Positions 35,935-46,100 of a DNA stretch of 64,000 nucleotides are shown piece by piece. Below the pieces are notes generated by a model. It saw nothing but the letters and a program-made list of their open reading frames with translations, ran no database searches and was not told where the DNA came from. The translations under genes and the position numbers were made by a program. Source of the DNA: Nitrosomonas sp. (lineage in GTDB: Bacteria > Pseudomonadota > Gammaproteobacteria > Burkholderiales > Nitrosomonadaceae); assembly GCA_019745325.1 (NCBI GenBank), contig JAIETK010000001.1, forward strand, positions 62,001 to 126,000. Direction: 5' to 3'. Each line of letters begins with the position of its first letter. The stretch's first letter is position 1.

Positions 35935-37041
35935 CTATCGCTCTGGTGGAATGGTGGCACCATTCTCAAGCCGCGCATCGATCAACACTCCATGTGTGTG
36001 AATGAATCTCAGCAAGCAATATCGAATGATTCGTTCCAACCCGAAATACGTTGGTGCTTTAGCTAACGCTTTCTCGAAAGTCTCATCACCAACAACTGGT
36101 TTTCCATACTGAACTTCACAGACTTCACCGCTTAGCATTCTGGCCCCCCACTTCCCAAATGGAAGACCAGAGTGCACGTATTGGCTCCTCAGATCATAAG
36201 CTGCGCTTAAACGGCTTTGGATGTCTTCTTTCTTGAGACGCAAAAAATCTTGCTTGGCCTCACTCTCAGCAAAGAATGGATCAGTCAGCAAATCATCAAT
36301 CGTTCGAAGAAACCGCCGCTTAACCTGAAAAAGCCTTCCTTTGATTTGGTCAGCGAGCTCTGGACCGTTATCCGATGCTAAAGCAATCTGGCGGAGAATA
36401 TCCTTTGCTTGTGTATCCAGAAGTTCATCTTTGTCGTAGCTGTAGTAGTTGGATAAGACCTCTCCAGCTGTAATCAGATTGAGGTAGGCAACATCGGGTC
36501 GTTCCTCAAAGTTCTGTAGCGCCTGAAGGTAGAAGCGACCTGCTGTCTGAAGAAACGTTATAAACCGCTCATCTTGGTCGGAGCGTAACAGTGGCTCAAC
36601 CTTAGCAATCTCCACAAGATTTAGTGGAATGGAGATATCGCATCGTGGGTCGTGGCTGTTCTGGGGAAGTCTGGGTTGAACTAGAGACTGAAACAATGAG
36701 TAATCCGGCATCTGAAACATACCAGTCCCCTCAATCAGACCATGATTATCAAATCGCTTTCCATATAGGATGCTTAAATAGATGCAAATTACATCACCAA
36801 CCCAAGCATAATTAGGCAACATGCTTCCCACTTCTCTGCGATAAGACTCTGTTTCAAATGCAACTATGTATGTGCTTCTTGATAATGGGCTTTCGGTAAG
36901 AGTCATTCCAAATCGGTGATCATGAAAATCGCGCCAAGCATGAGCCACCAAGAGTAGATCGCTTTCAAATTCTCCTAACAAACGGCTCGTTGTGGAAATC
37001 AAAAGCTTCTGAATTGTTTCAGGCGGTCGCAGCTTGTGCAT
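35935..37041 (-). CDS. Hypothetical protein with HEPN-like C-terminal region
   Basis: This 368-residue cytoplasmic protein is not one I can name. The C-terminal half is helical and contains ERFITFLQTAGRFYLQALQN, then LNLITAGEVLSNYYSYD, and AYDLRSQYVHSGLPFG; the RSQYVH hexamer has the RX4H spacing of HEPN ribonucleases and resembles the ApeA-type HEPN group. The N-terminal half has several His/Trp residues and no motif I recognise. Base composition is lower in G+C than the metabolic genes around it. An anti-phage or stress role is possible but unproven. Confidence 0.6.
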   Translation of the reverse strand: MHKLRPPETIQKLLISTTSRLLGEFESDLLLVAHAWRDFHDHRFGMTLTESPLSRSTYIVAFETESYRREVGSMLPNYAWVGDVICIYLSILYGKRFDNHGLIEGTGMFQMPDYSLFQSLVQPRLPQNSHDPRCDISIPLNLVEIAKVEPLLRSDQDERFITFLQTAGRFYLQALQNFEERPDVAYLNLITAGEVLSNYYSYDKDELLDTQAKDILRQIALASDNGPELADQIKGRLFQVKRRFLRTIDDLLTDPFFAESEAKQDFLRLKKEDIQSRLSAAYDLRSQYVHSGLPFGKWGARMLSGEVCEVQYGKPVVGDETFEKALAKAPTYFGLERIIRYCLLRFIHTHGVLIDARLENGATIPPER

Positions 37042-37150
37042 GGATTATGATGCTGAATTAAAATTAGGTTTACGAAATGACGCAATATCTTACATCAAAT
37101 ATCAAATTCAATACGGTCGCAAATTAGCACCGACTTTCACTCGATCAAAC

Positions 37151-37184
37151 AAAAAACCCGGAAGCACCAGCCTCCGGGTTTTTT
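37151..37184 (-). terminator. Rho-independent terminator after mtkB
   Basis: AAAAAACCCGGAAG and CCTCCGGGTTTTTT form a G+C stem with A/T-runs on both sides, 22 bases past the mtkB stop on the minus strand. It can act in both directions but the only gene ending here is mtkB. Confidence 0.9.
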
Positions 37185-37205
37185 ATTTTAACAACAACTA
37201 CAGAA

Positions 37206-38093
37206 TTACAGCTTCGCCAGCACTTCCGCAACCGTTTGTCCCATCAGTGACGGAGTAGGGCAGATGGTGACGCCGAGTTCTTTCAGCATCGCGACTTTTT
37301 CGGCGGCGCTTTCACCGGCAGACGAAATGATCGCACCGGCGTGGCCCATGCGGCGGCCTTCGGGTGCTGTTAAGCCTGCGATGTAGGCGACCAGCGGTTT
37401 GGTCATGTGCTCTTTCGCGAATCGTCCGGCTTCGACTTCTTGCGGGCCGCCGATTTCGCCGATCATCAATGCGACTTTGGTTTCCGGGTCTTGTTCGAGC
37501 CGTTCCAGGATGTCGCGGTGCGAGCTGCCGGGGATCGGGTCGCCACCGATGCCGACGGAGGTGGTGATGCCGATGCCGAGTGCGCGCATTTGATCGGCAG
37601 CTTCATAACCTAGCGTGCCAGAGCGGCCGACCACGCCGACATTACCACGGATGTAGATATGCCCGGGCATGATGCCGAGCATGGCGCGGCCGGGACTAAT
37701 GGTTCCGGCGCAGTTCGGGCCAGTCAGCAGCATGCGGTTTTCTTTCGGGAAACGGCGCAGGAAGTTCTTCACCGTCATCATGTCTTGCGTCGGGATGCCG
37801 TCGGTGATCGAGACGCAGTATTTGATCCCGGCATCGGCGGCTTCCATGATGGAATCCGCGGCGAACGCGGGCGGCACGAACACAATGCTGGCTTCCGCGC
37901 CGGCTTGCTCGACCGCTTCCTTGACGGTGTTGAACACCGGTAATCCCAGGTGCGTTTGCCCGCCTTTACCCGGCGTAACGCCGCCGACCACGTTGGAGCC
38001 GTAGTCGATCATTTCCTGCGCGTGGAAGGTGCCGATTCTGCCGGTAAACCCTTGAACAATAATGCGTGTTTTTTCGTCAATTAATATGGCCAC
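37206..38093 (-). CDS. mtkB: Malate-CoA ligase (malate thiokinase) alpha subunit, SucD-like
   Basis: This 295-residue subunit belongs to the succinyl-CoA synthetase alpha family. It has the CoA-binding Rossmann region GFTGRIGTFHAQEMIDYG and the phospho-histidine motif region GHAGAIISS near residue 251. By sequence alone it could be SucD, but the partner genes (an MtkA-like beta subunit and a malyl-CoA lyase in the same operon) point to malate as substrate. With mtkA it would form malyl-CoA from malate, CoA and ATP. It starts 9 bases after mtkA ends. Confidence 0.85.
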   Translation of the reverse strand: MAILIDEKTRIIVQGFTGRIGTFHAQEMIDYGSNVVGGVTPGKGGQTHLGLPVFNTVKEAVEQAGAEASIVFVPPAFAADSIMEAADAGIKYCVSITDGIPTQDMMTVKNFLRRFPKENRMLLTGPNCAGTISPGRAMLGIMPGHIYIRGNVGVVGRSGTLGYEAADQMRALGIGITTSVGIGGDPIPGSSHRDILERLEQDPETKVALMIGEIGGPQEVEAGRFAKEHMTKPLVAYIAGLTAPEGRRMGHAGAIISSAGESAAEKVAMLKELGVTICPTPSLMGQTVAEVLAKL

Positions 38094-38102
38094 TTTGAAC
38101 TC

Positions 38103-39281
38103 CTAGGCTTTTGCGACGACTTCGTTGCGGGCGCGGACGACTTTTTCCGCGGCTTCCGCTAACGTTTCGGCGGTGATGATCGGCAGGCCACTGTTCGCAA
38201 TGATGCGGCGGCCTTCTTCCACGTTGGTGCCCGACAAGCGAACCACCAGCGGCACTTTCATATCGATGTTTTTGACCGCTTGCACCACGCCTTCGGCGAT
38301 CCAGTCGCAACGGTTGATCCCGGCGAAAATATTCACCAGCATCGCTTTGACGCCGGAATCGGCGAGTACCAGGCGGAACGCTTTTTCGGTGCGTTCGGCG
38401 GATGCGCCGCCGCCGACATCGAGGAAGTTGGCGGGTTCGCCGCCAGCCAGTTTGATCATATCCATCGTTGCCATTGCCAGACCGGCGCCGTTAATCATGC
38501 AACCGATGTCGCCATCCAGGCCGACGTAGCTCAAACCCGCTTCAGCCGCCGCGACTTCGCGGTGATCGACTTGCGTGTTGTCGCGCAATTCGGCGATACG
38601 GTGACGGCGGAACAGCGCGTTCTCGTCGAACACCATTTTCGCGTCCAGCGCGATGATATCGTTATTCGCGGTAATCACCAGCGGGTTGATCTCCAGAATA
38701 TTGGCATCCAAATCGCGCAATGCGCGGTAACAGCCTTTGATGGTTTTCACCGCGTGATTCAGTTGAGCCGCATCGATACCCAGCGCGAACGCCATTTTGC
38801 GCGCTTGGAAATCCTGCAAACCGACCGCCGGTTCGACGTAGATCTTGATGATCGCTTCGGGATTGGTCACGGCCAGTTTTTCGATTTCCATGCCGCCTTG
38901 CTCCGAGCCGATCATGATGACGCGCTCGCTGACGCGGTCGATCATGAACGACAGATACATTTCCTTGGCAATGTTGGTGCCTGCCTCGATATAAAGCCGG
39001 GAACAGACTTTGCCCGCCGGGCCGGTTTGATGCGTCACCAGTTTTTTGCCGAGCAAGCTCTCGGCGGCTTGTTCGACTTCGGCGTGGGTTTTGCAGACTT
39101 TGATACCGCCCGCTTTACCGCGCGCGCCGGAATGGATCTGCGCTTTGACAACCCATACGTCGCCCTCTATCTCCCTGGCGCGCTGCACGGCTTCCACCAC
39201 GCTATAGGCCAAACCGCCTTCCGCGATCTTGACGCCGTACTCCGCCAAAATTTCCTTCGCTTGATATTCGTGAATATTCAA
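38103..39281 (-). CDS. mtkA: Malate-CoA ligase (malate thiokinase) beta subunit, SucC-like
   Basis: This 392-residue subunit has an N-terminal ATP-grasp domain ([34 protein letters not shown]) and a C-terminal ligase domain ([30 protein letters not shown]). From memory, several positions follow methylotroph MtkA rather than E. coli Suc[40 protein letters not shown] and [14 protein letters not shown]. Together with the upstream malyl-CoA lyase this supports malate thiokinase. A stem-loop between it and mcl may tune its expression. Confidence 0.85.
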   Translation of the reverse strand: MNIHEYQAKEILAEYGVKIAEGGLAYSVVEAVQRAREIEGDVWVVKAQIHSGARGKAGGIKVCKTHAEVEQAAESLLGKKLVTHQTGPAGKVCSRLYIEAGTNIAKEMYLSFMIDRVSERVIMIGSEQGGMEIEKLAVTNPEAIIKIYVEPAVGLQDFQARKMAFALGIDAAQLNHAVKTIKGCYRALRDLDANILEINPLVITANNDIIALDAKMVFDENALFRRHRIAELRDNTQVDHREVAAAEAGLSYVGLDGDIGCMINGAGLAMATMDMIKLAGGEPANFLDVGGGASAERTEKAFRLVLADSGVKAMLVNIFAGINRCDWIAEGVVQAVKNIDMKVPLVVRLSGTNVEEGRRIIANSGLPIITAETLAEAAEKVVRARNEVVAKA

Positions 39282-39348
39282 TTCAATTTCCCCAATAATC
39301 GCAATTACTGCGTTAATTTAATCATTACATTTACTGCGTCATAAAGAT

Positions 39349-39371
39349 AAAGGCCGCTCAACGCGGCCTTT
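39349..39371 (-). terminator. Stem-loop between mcl and mtkA
   Basis: AAAGGCCGC and GCGGCCTTT pair perfectly around a 5-base loop, 13 bases past the mcl stop. The T-run is short on the minus strand, so it may only reduce read-through into mtkAB. Confidence 0.65.
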
Positions 39372-39383
39372 AGTCATTAATCG

Positions 39384-40334
39384 TTAACCGTTTTTGGCGG
39401 CTATCGCATCGGCGATTTTCACCACGTTATTGGCCATTCTTTCCGAAGCGGCATCGATCAAGCGGCCATCGAGCGCGGCGGCGCCTTTGCCTTGCGCGGC
39501 GGCTTCCTTGAGCGCGGCCAGAATACGCTTGGCTTTTTCGATTTCGCGTTCCGGCGGCGTAAACACGTCGTTCGCTAACGGAATCTGTGTCGGATGAATC
39601 GCCCATTTGCCTTCGCAACCCAATGCGGCTGCACGTTTGGCCGCCAGCACGTAACCGTCGGGATCCTTAATGTCGCCAAACGGGCCGTCGATCGGACGTA
39701 AACCGTACGCGCGGCAAGCCACGATCATGCGGCTGATGGCAAAATGCCATTGATCGCCGGGATAATCCGGATTCAAACCGCCGATATTGGTGGTTCTGGC
39801 GCGATTGCTGGCAGCGTAGTCGGCCACACCGAAATGCAGCGCTTCCAGTCGTCCCATCGCGCCGTTGCGCGCGATGTCTTCCACATTGGCCATGCCAAGC
39901 GCGGTTTCGATCAGCGCTTCCAGACCGATGCGGTTTTTTAATCCTTGCTGCATTTCAAGCTGAGTCACCATCGCTTGCACCATGTAGATGTCCGCGTACA
40001 CGCCGGCTTTCGGGATCAGCAATGTATCGATTTTGCTTCCGGCTTGTTCGACCAGATCGACCACGTCGCGCACCATGTATTGCGTGTCCAGTCCGTTGAT
40101 ACGCACCGAAACGGTGATGCCGTGACCTTTCCAATCCAGATCGTTGAGCGCCTGGATGACATTTTTACGCGCTTGGATTTTATCGTCCGGCGCAACGGCA
40201 TCTTCCAGATCGAGAAAAACGAAATCGACACCGCTATTCAGCGCTTTCTCAAACATGCCCGGACTGGAACCTGGAACCGCCAGTTCGCAGCGCTGTACCC
40301 GCTGAATCTTGGTTTCATAAAGCGTGTGACTCAT
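39384..40334 (-). CDS. mcl: L-malyl-CoA lyase (CoA ester lyase, CitE superfamily)
   Basis: This 316-residue TIM-barrel lyase splits malyl-CoA to acetyl-CoA and glyoxylate. Diagnostic segments are RCELAVPGSSPGMFEKAL, FLDLEDAVAPDDK, QALNDLDW, RINGLDTQYMVRDVVD, ALIETALGMANVEDIA, FGVADYAASNRAR and YGLRPIDGPFGD, matching methylotroph MclA closely in order. The glutamate of ETALG and the aspartate of LEDAVAPD are the metal ligands of the family. A GGAGG ribosome binding site lies just before the ATG. It is first in the mcl-mtkA-mtkB operon. Confidence 0.92.
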   Translation of the reverse strand: MSHTLYETKIQRVQRCELAVPGSSPGMFEKALNSGVDFVFLDLEDAVAPDDKIQARKNVIQALNDLDWKGHGITVSVRINGLDTQYMVRDVVDLVEQAGSKIDTLLIPKAGVYADIYMVQAMVTQLEMQQGLKNRIGLEALIETALGMANVEDIARNGAMGRLEALHFGVADYAASNRARTTNIGGLNPDYPGDQWHFAISRMIVACRAYGLRPIDGPFGDIKDPDGYVLAAKRAAALGCEGKWAIHPTQIPLANDVFTPPEREIEKAKRILAALKEAAAQGKGAAALDGRLIDAASERMANNVVKIADAIAAKNG

Positions 40335-40549
40335 TTTTCCTCCAGAATTAATAAATTTTTAAATGAAAAGGCCCATAAGACAAACTCACCGGGTTTGTAC
40401 GCAATAGCAAAAATCGTTTGAAAACATACGGTCGTTTCGTGATTTGACAACGCGGACAGTCGTGAAGAGATGAATGGATAGATTGGTTTTTTTGCTTACT
40501 TTTAAAGGCTAATTATTCAGCGAATTATATCCATTCCGCGGGAATTTAT

Positions 40550-41420
40550 CTACTGAGTCAGCCCTGCTGAATACCGGATGGGGAAGCCGGGGTAGTATTT
40601 GACAGAGAAATCATGCGTGCTGTCCCAGCGCCAGACCGGGGTGTTGCTCGTGTCCACGATCACCCGCGGGGTGTTGAGGTGGTCGGCGTGGATGTAATGC
40701 ACCTGGATCGGATTGGCGGTGGCGGGTTTCGTGATTACCGCAACCGGAATGTTGCCCAGCCAGACGGTTTCCTGTCGCACCAGCCAGTCATCGGGTTGTG
40801 TCGTGCTTGCATCGTCGCGATATTCCCCGATCAATTGTCCGTCGGGATCGTAGAAGAACAAAAACCTCGGACTCAGCGGGCCGTTCTTGATGATGCGCTG
40901 ATCCAGCGCGTTATATTTGTAAGTGTGTGTCTTGCCGCCTTTGACCGTAGTCGCGAGTTTTCCGGCGGCGTTCCAGGGAAGGTAGCCGTACCGTCGCTCA
41001 ACGGATGACCGGCAGCGTTGTAGCTATAGTACTTCGCAACCGGCCCGGCCACGTTCGTCAGGCGGTTGCTGGCAGTGGCGATGGCTACGGATAAACCGTG
41101 CCGCTAAATTGCGCCTGGGTGCGGTTACTGTTGGCGTCATACTCCCACAGTTTAAAGCCGTTGTTGTCCGATTGATTGGTCAAGCGATCCAACGCATCGT
41201 AATCATAGCTGCGGTTATACAGCGGATAGTTGGTATCGGCTGTCTGCGTGATGCGACCCGCAAAATCATAGGTCAATGTGCGAGTACCGTTTCCTATAGA
41301 ATGAGTTTTGATTCGACTACCCAAATCAAAATTGCGTATATAAATTCTACCGTTACCCCATTTTCAGCTTTTCGGTTCACCGAGGGGGTTATAAATGATG
41401 TTATTCAGGGGCACGGCTGA
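40550..41420 (-). pseudogene. Decayed Rhs/YD-repeat core remnant (copy A)
   Basis: Read on the minus strand, this stretch follows the last part of the Rhs core of the large Rhs protein: GSRIKTHSIGNGTRTLTYDF, YDALDRLTNQSDNNGFKLWE, then after frameshifts FFYDPDGQLIGEYRD and HADHLNTPRVIVDTSNTPVW. Stop codons and frame changes near 41325, 41085 and 40980 break it into pieces (40550-40861 and 41085-41324 remain open). The end diverges after WRWD and lacks the conserved tip and any toxin domain. It has no start codon region and is not a functional gene. Confidence 0.85.
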
Positions 41421-41469
41421 CGATTTTAAAGAAAAAAGAAACATGATGTTAAGACCTGGTGCCTTTGTA

Positions 41470-41742
41470 CTATCCCTTGACTGATTTCATCAAGTAATAA
41501 ATGACTAAACCTACAATAAGATAAGTTATTACATTTATACAAATAGCAAAAAACCATGTAAAAATAACTTCAGTTAAAGGTTTCTCTTCAGCTCCCAAAG
41601 ATAAGAGTGCAATCGCTCCAGGCCAAAAAATAAGAATTACTATTTCATTCAATAATCTTCCAAACAATAAAACTAATAAGGGCATGAAAAGCGATGAAAT
41701 CGCCCACTTAAGCAAGTATGAAGTCATGAAAATACGGATCAC
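41470..41742 (-). CDS. Small membrane protein, candidate immunity protein of orphan Rhs tip
   Basis: This 90-residue product has three hydrophobic segments (about residues 7-28, 32-48 and 62-85). It begins at a GTG directly after the orphan Rhs tip stop codon, or at ATG 41727 (MTSYLLKWAISS). Genes placed directly after an Rhs toxin tip usually encode the matching immunity protein; a membrane location would fit protection against a cell-envelope toxin. No sequence family is recognised. A+T content is high, like other immunity genes. Confidence 0.6.
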   Translation of the reverse strand: MIRIFMTSYLLKWAISSLFMPLLVLLFGRLLNEIVILIFWPGAIALLSLGAEEKPLTEVIFTWFFAICINVITYLIVGLVIYYLMKSVKG

Positions 41743-42720
41743 TTAATGGTATATAACTGTGCCATGTTGAATGAGCGAGTTAAATAGTGCATTTGGCAAA
41801 TTGGTGGTTAGACCTCTAATTGAATAATAATGACTGATTCTTGAATTTCCATTCAGCTGGAAAAAATCAATTCCAGAAAAAAGCAAGGCGTTTCTAACAT
41901 GATCTACACAACTATTAGTTAACAATGAATACTGATAATTGGGATTATTTGCAGCAGTGTCATTAAAAATGTTGATCAAAGAGTCTTGATTTACGGTGCT
42001 GGGAATAATTAATGTGGCAATCGGTTTTCCTTTATCTAAACGTACATGACCTTGGACTGAGAAAAACAAGCCGATGCCAGTGTTCGGACCAGAACCAAAT
42101 GTTTTGTATGGATTATTACCCGTAGTTGCACCAATACCAATATGGTCAAATATATTGCCATTTTGACCTTTAAACAAGGTAATGATGATATCTAATCCAG
42201 AGGGATCAATCCACCGTAGAGGACTCTGCTCCACATACCCCCAAACATTCATCCCGCCTGCTAGTCCTATCGGATCGGGTGAAATATACCGTCCAGTCTC
42301 CGGTTCATAATAGCGGAAATAGTTGTAATGCAGGCCGGTTTCCTTGTCGAAGTACTGCCCGGGGAATCGAGGATGGTATTCAAATAATTGACCGTTGCCG
42401 TCCGGGTCTTCGTTGGGCAGGTTGGCGCCGAAGGCGTGGGTGTTGTCCCAGCGCCAGAAGATGGTGTTGCTCGTGTTCACGATCACCCGCGGGGTGTTGA
42501 GGTGGTCGGCGTGAATGTAGTACACCTGAATTTCACTGGTAGCGGCGGGTTTTGTGATCACCGCCACCGGAATATCTTCTAACCAGATGGTTTCTTGTCG
42601 CACCAGCCAATCATCGGTTGGCGTGGTTGTTGATGCGTTATCCCGGTATTCCCCGATCAATTGTCCGTTTGGATCGTAGAAGAACAAAAACCTCGGACTC
42701 AGCGGATCATGTTGGATGAC
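41743..42720 (-). pseudogene. Orphan Rhs C-terminal tip with papain-like toxin candidate (copy B)
   Basis: The frame lacks an N-terminus and begins within the Rhs core (FFYDPNGQLIGEYRDN), continues through HADHLNTPRVIV and RYISPDPIGLAGGMNVWGYV, and then enters a unique domain of about 150 residues. That domain has FDHIGIGATTGNNPY near its start and YSLLTNSCVDHVRNALLFSG near its end, an order (His then Cys) that resembles permuted NlpC/P60-type papain-fold hydrolases. Without a start or secretion signal it cannot be made as a full Rhs protein; it is a displaced tip that could recombine into the main gene. Confidence 0.75.
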
Positions 42721-42759
42721 GCACTAATTCTGGATGGTGTAAGCTTATCCGGCTGCTTG

Positions 42760-43194
42760 CTAGCGAACGATCGTTAATTTTTTAACAAGAGACTCTAAGT
42801 CTCTAATAAGTAATTCTTTATCATTTAGCTGTTCAGGTTCGTATCGTTTAATTTTCTCAAAATATGTTGTCTTTTTAAATAATTGCGAAATTGAGATATT
42901 ACTATTAGAAACACACAACTCATAAAATTCTTTACCACAATCATCGCTAAGTTCGTCAATATAATGAGCATTTAATATCAATCGGATTCTTGTTTCATTA
43001 AGGCATTTTTTTGAAATAAGCCCTCGTGTTGGCCAGCGACTATCTCTGATCGGTTTGAATTTGTACTTTTCACAATAATCTTTATATATAAATCCGACAT
43101 TATTTAGCTTTCCCTGGAAATAATCCCATTGTTCAGGTTCAAAATAATCTGTACAACTAACATATTGATCAGGATCTAATTTTACTCCAGCCAT
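42760..43194 (-). CDS. Candidate immunity protein of the main Rhs toxin
   Basis: This 144-residue soluble, charged protein (MAGVKLDPDQYVSCTDYF, then YCEKYKFKPIRDSRWPTRGL, then a helical acidic C-terminus) has no family I recognise. The ATG at 43194 is chosen because AAGGGG lies six bases before it; it overlaps the Rhs stop region by 13 bases. Position directly after a toxin tip and strong A+T content are the only grounds for the immunity role. A longer frame opening upstream lies within the toxin gene. Confidence 0.65.
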   Translation of the reverse strand: MAGVKLDPDQYVSCTDYFEPEQWDYFQGKLNNVGFIYKDYCEKYKFKPIRDSRWPTRGLISKKCLNETRIRLILNAHYIDELSDDCGKEFYELCVSNSNISISQLFKKTTYFEKIKRYEPEQLNDKELLIRDLESLVKKLTIVR

Positions 43195-46100
43195 GTCCAT
43201 CCCCTTGAATATTCTGGACCACCACCTGAACCCCATTCTGGATGATTTCTGGCTGGTCTCGGACCTCTTACAGGTTGCCACCATGGAACATCGACCTTCT
43301 GTACATGGGTAGGCATATTCGGAAGTTGAAGTTTATCTTTTGCTTTAGCCATATCATGACCATAAGGTGGCTTGTAACCCCGAGTCATCCATGGACTGTT
43401 TTGATTGGATTTAGGACCAACATACCTCCAATACGGCATTCTTAGTTTATTTAATATCCCTCCACCAGCTGCTCCTAAAGCAGTCGACGCTCCGACTTCT
43501 GTCCAATCTATGCAATCTAAATCGCCATCATTTCTCCAGTACTGCACTGCAAAATCAAATATACCAGCCACCACTGCACCTACACACCAAGGGCACAATC
43601 CATCCGGATCAACAAGCACCGTTGAATTGCTGTTAGCGTATTCGAATACATTAATTCCTCCCGCCAACCCAATCGGATCAGGGCTGATATACCGCCCGGT
43701 CTCCGGTTCATAATAGCGGAAATAGTTGTAATGCAGGCCGGTTTCCTTATCAAAATACTGCCCAGGGAATCTTGGTTGGTATTCAAATAATTGACCGTTG
43801 CCGTCGGGATCTTCGTTGGGCAGGTTCGCGCCGAAAGCATGGGTGTTGTCCCAGCGCCAGACGATGGTGTTGCTTGGGTTCACGATCACTCGTGGTGTGT
43901 TGAGGTGGTCGGCGTGGATGTAGTGCACCTGGATTTCACTGGTGGCAGCGGGGTTCGTGATTACCGCGACCGGAATATTGCCCAGCCAGACGGTTTCCTG
44001 TCTGACCAGCCAATCATCGGTTGGCGTGGTTGTCGATGCATGATCCCGGTATTCGCCGACCAATTGTCCGTCGGGATCGTAGAAGAACAAGAACTTCGGA
44101 CTCAGCGGGCCGTTCTTGGTGATGCGTTGATCCAGGGCATTATATTTGTAGCTGTGTGTCTTCGTGCTTTTGACCGTCGTAGCGAGTTTTCCGGCAGCAT
44201 TCCAGGTAAAGGTCGTTGCGCCGTCGCTCAGCGGATGACCGGCGACATTGTAGCTATAGTGCTTTGCAACCGGCCCGGCCACGTTCGTCAGACGGTTGCT
44301 GGCAGCGGCGATGGTGTACGGATAGGCGGTGCCGCCAAATTGCGCCGCTGTGCGGTTATTGTTGGCGTCATACGCCCACAGTTTGAAGCCGTTGTTGTCC
44401 GATTGACTGGTGAGGCGATCGAGCGCGTCGTAATCGTAGCTGCGGTTATACAGCGGATTGGTATCAGTTGTCTGCGTGATGCGGCTGGCAAGATCGTAGA
44501 TCAGCGTACGCGTGTCGTTGCCCACCGGATGGGTTTTGATTCGCCCATCCAGATCGAAGCTGCGCGTATACGCTTGACCGTTACCCCATACCCAGCTCTT
44601 CGGTTCGCCGAAGGGATGATAAGCAATGTTATTTAGCAGCACATTGCCATCGATACGAATCTCGTTCGGGCGGCCGTCGGCGCCATAGTTGGTAACGATT
44701 TGCGTACCGGACGGATACGTGGTTTGGCTTAAGCGGCCGAAGCTGTCGTATTGGTAGCCCAATGTGTGAATGTAATTGATAGTATTACCGGCAGCGCCGC
44801 TGGCAATCTTGGCGGTTTGCGTTTTGGTCAGCAGGCGGCCGTGTGGATCGTAGCTGAAACCGGTCGAGCCGGATTCATCGGTCATGCCGGTGAGCCGTCC
44901 AATGCCGTTCGCGCCGGTATCATAGCTCCAGGTAAGCATAGTCGCTCCGGGCACACCGGGCACCGTGGTGTGGGTGCGTTTGCTCGGGCGGTTCAAGGCG
45001 TCCCAGGTATAGGTGTGCTTGACGCCGCGTGCGTCCATCACGGTTTTGAGGTTTCCGGCGGCATCATAGGTATAGGCGGTCGTGCCGCGGTCGGCGGAGA
45101 CTTCTTGCGTCACATCGCCGAAACCGTTGTAGCTATAAGTTGTGGCGATATCGCGCGGATCGGCTACTTGGGTGATCCGGTCCAGCGTATCGTGCATTTG
45201 CCGGGTCCAGCCGCTGGCCGGGTCGGTGGTTTCCATCAGGCGGTTACGCGCATCGAACTGGAAATTGACGGCATGCAGCAGCGGGTTGGTGATTTGCTTG
45301 AGGTTGCCTTGCGCGTCGTATTGATATTGCGTGGTTTGATTTTGCGCGCCGATGTCTTTCCATAGCCGGTTCAGCGCATCGTATTCGCGCTGCTGGATTC
45401 TGGCCAGGTTATTGCCGGCATCGAATAATTCTTCCTTGGTGCGGTTGCCCATCGCATCCAGCGTGTATTGAATGCGGTTACCCGCGTTATCGGCAATGCC
45501 GGTCAGACGATGCGCAGCATCGTAGCTATAACTGAGGAAAGTGCCGCCGGGAAAGGTGATTTTCTTAAGCTGCCCCGCGCCGTCGTACTGGTAGGCAGTG
45601 GTTTCCGTCCCAACCGTGCGGGTTAGCAATCGCTGGCGGGCGTCGTAAGTCAAACCTGTGATCAAGCCGTTCGGATCGATGATTTCTTCCGGCTGGCCGT
45701 GGGCGCTGTAGCGGGTGATTTGCGTGACGTGACCGAGCGCGTTGGTAATGCTGGCAATCTGCCCGCGGCAACCAAGGTGGCCGCCGCTGCAGGCAGCATC
45801 CGGCGGGTAATAGTCCGTGGTGGTAATGTCGGCGACATCGGTGCGCGGTCCGTCTTCGGTTTTTTGCAGGATCACGCCGGGAATAACCGGATGGTAAACA
45901 TAATGGGTATTCCAGACGCGCACATCGTTGGTGGCGGTGTCTTTGATTTGATGTTGCGTGACATTACCGTGTGTGTCGTAGACAAAACCGATTTCGCGCC
46001 CGGCTTCAGTGATTCTAACCGGCAGACGGTAGTTGACATGCCATTCGGTGAGAATCTTGCGCTCGCTGCTGCTGGCGATCGATGTATAACCCAATAAATC

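Noticed and set aside
37206..39281. Simple annotation as succinyl-CoA synthetase sucCD
   Set aside because: The malyl-CoA lyase partner and MtkA-like residues in the beta subunit favour malate thiokinase; sucCD is kept only as an alternative.
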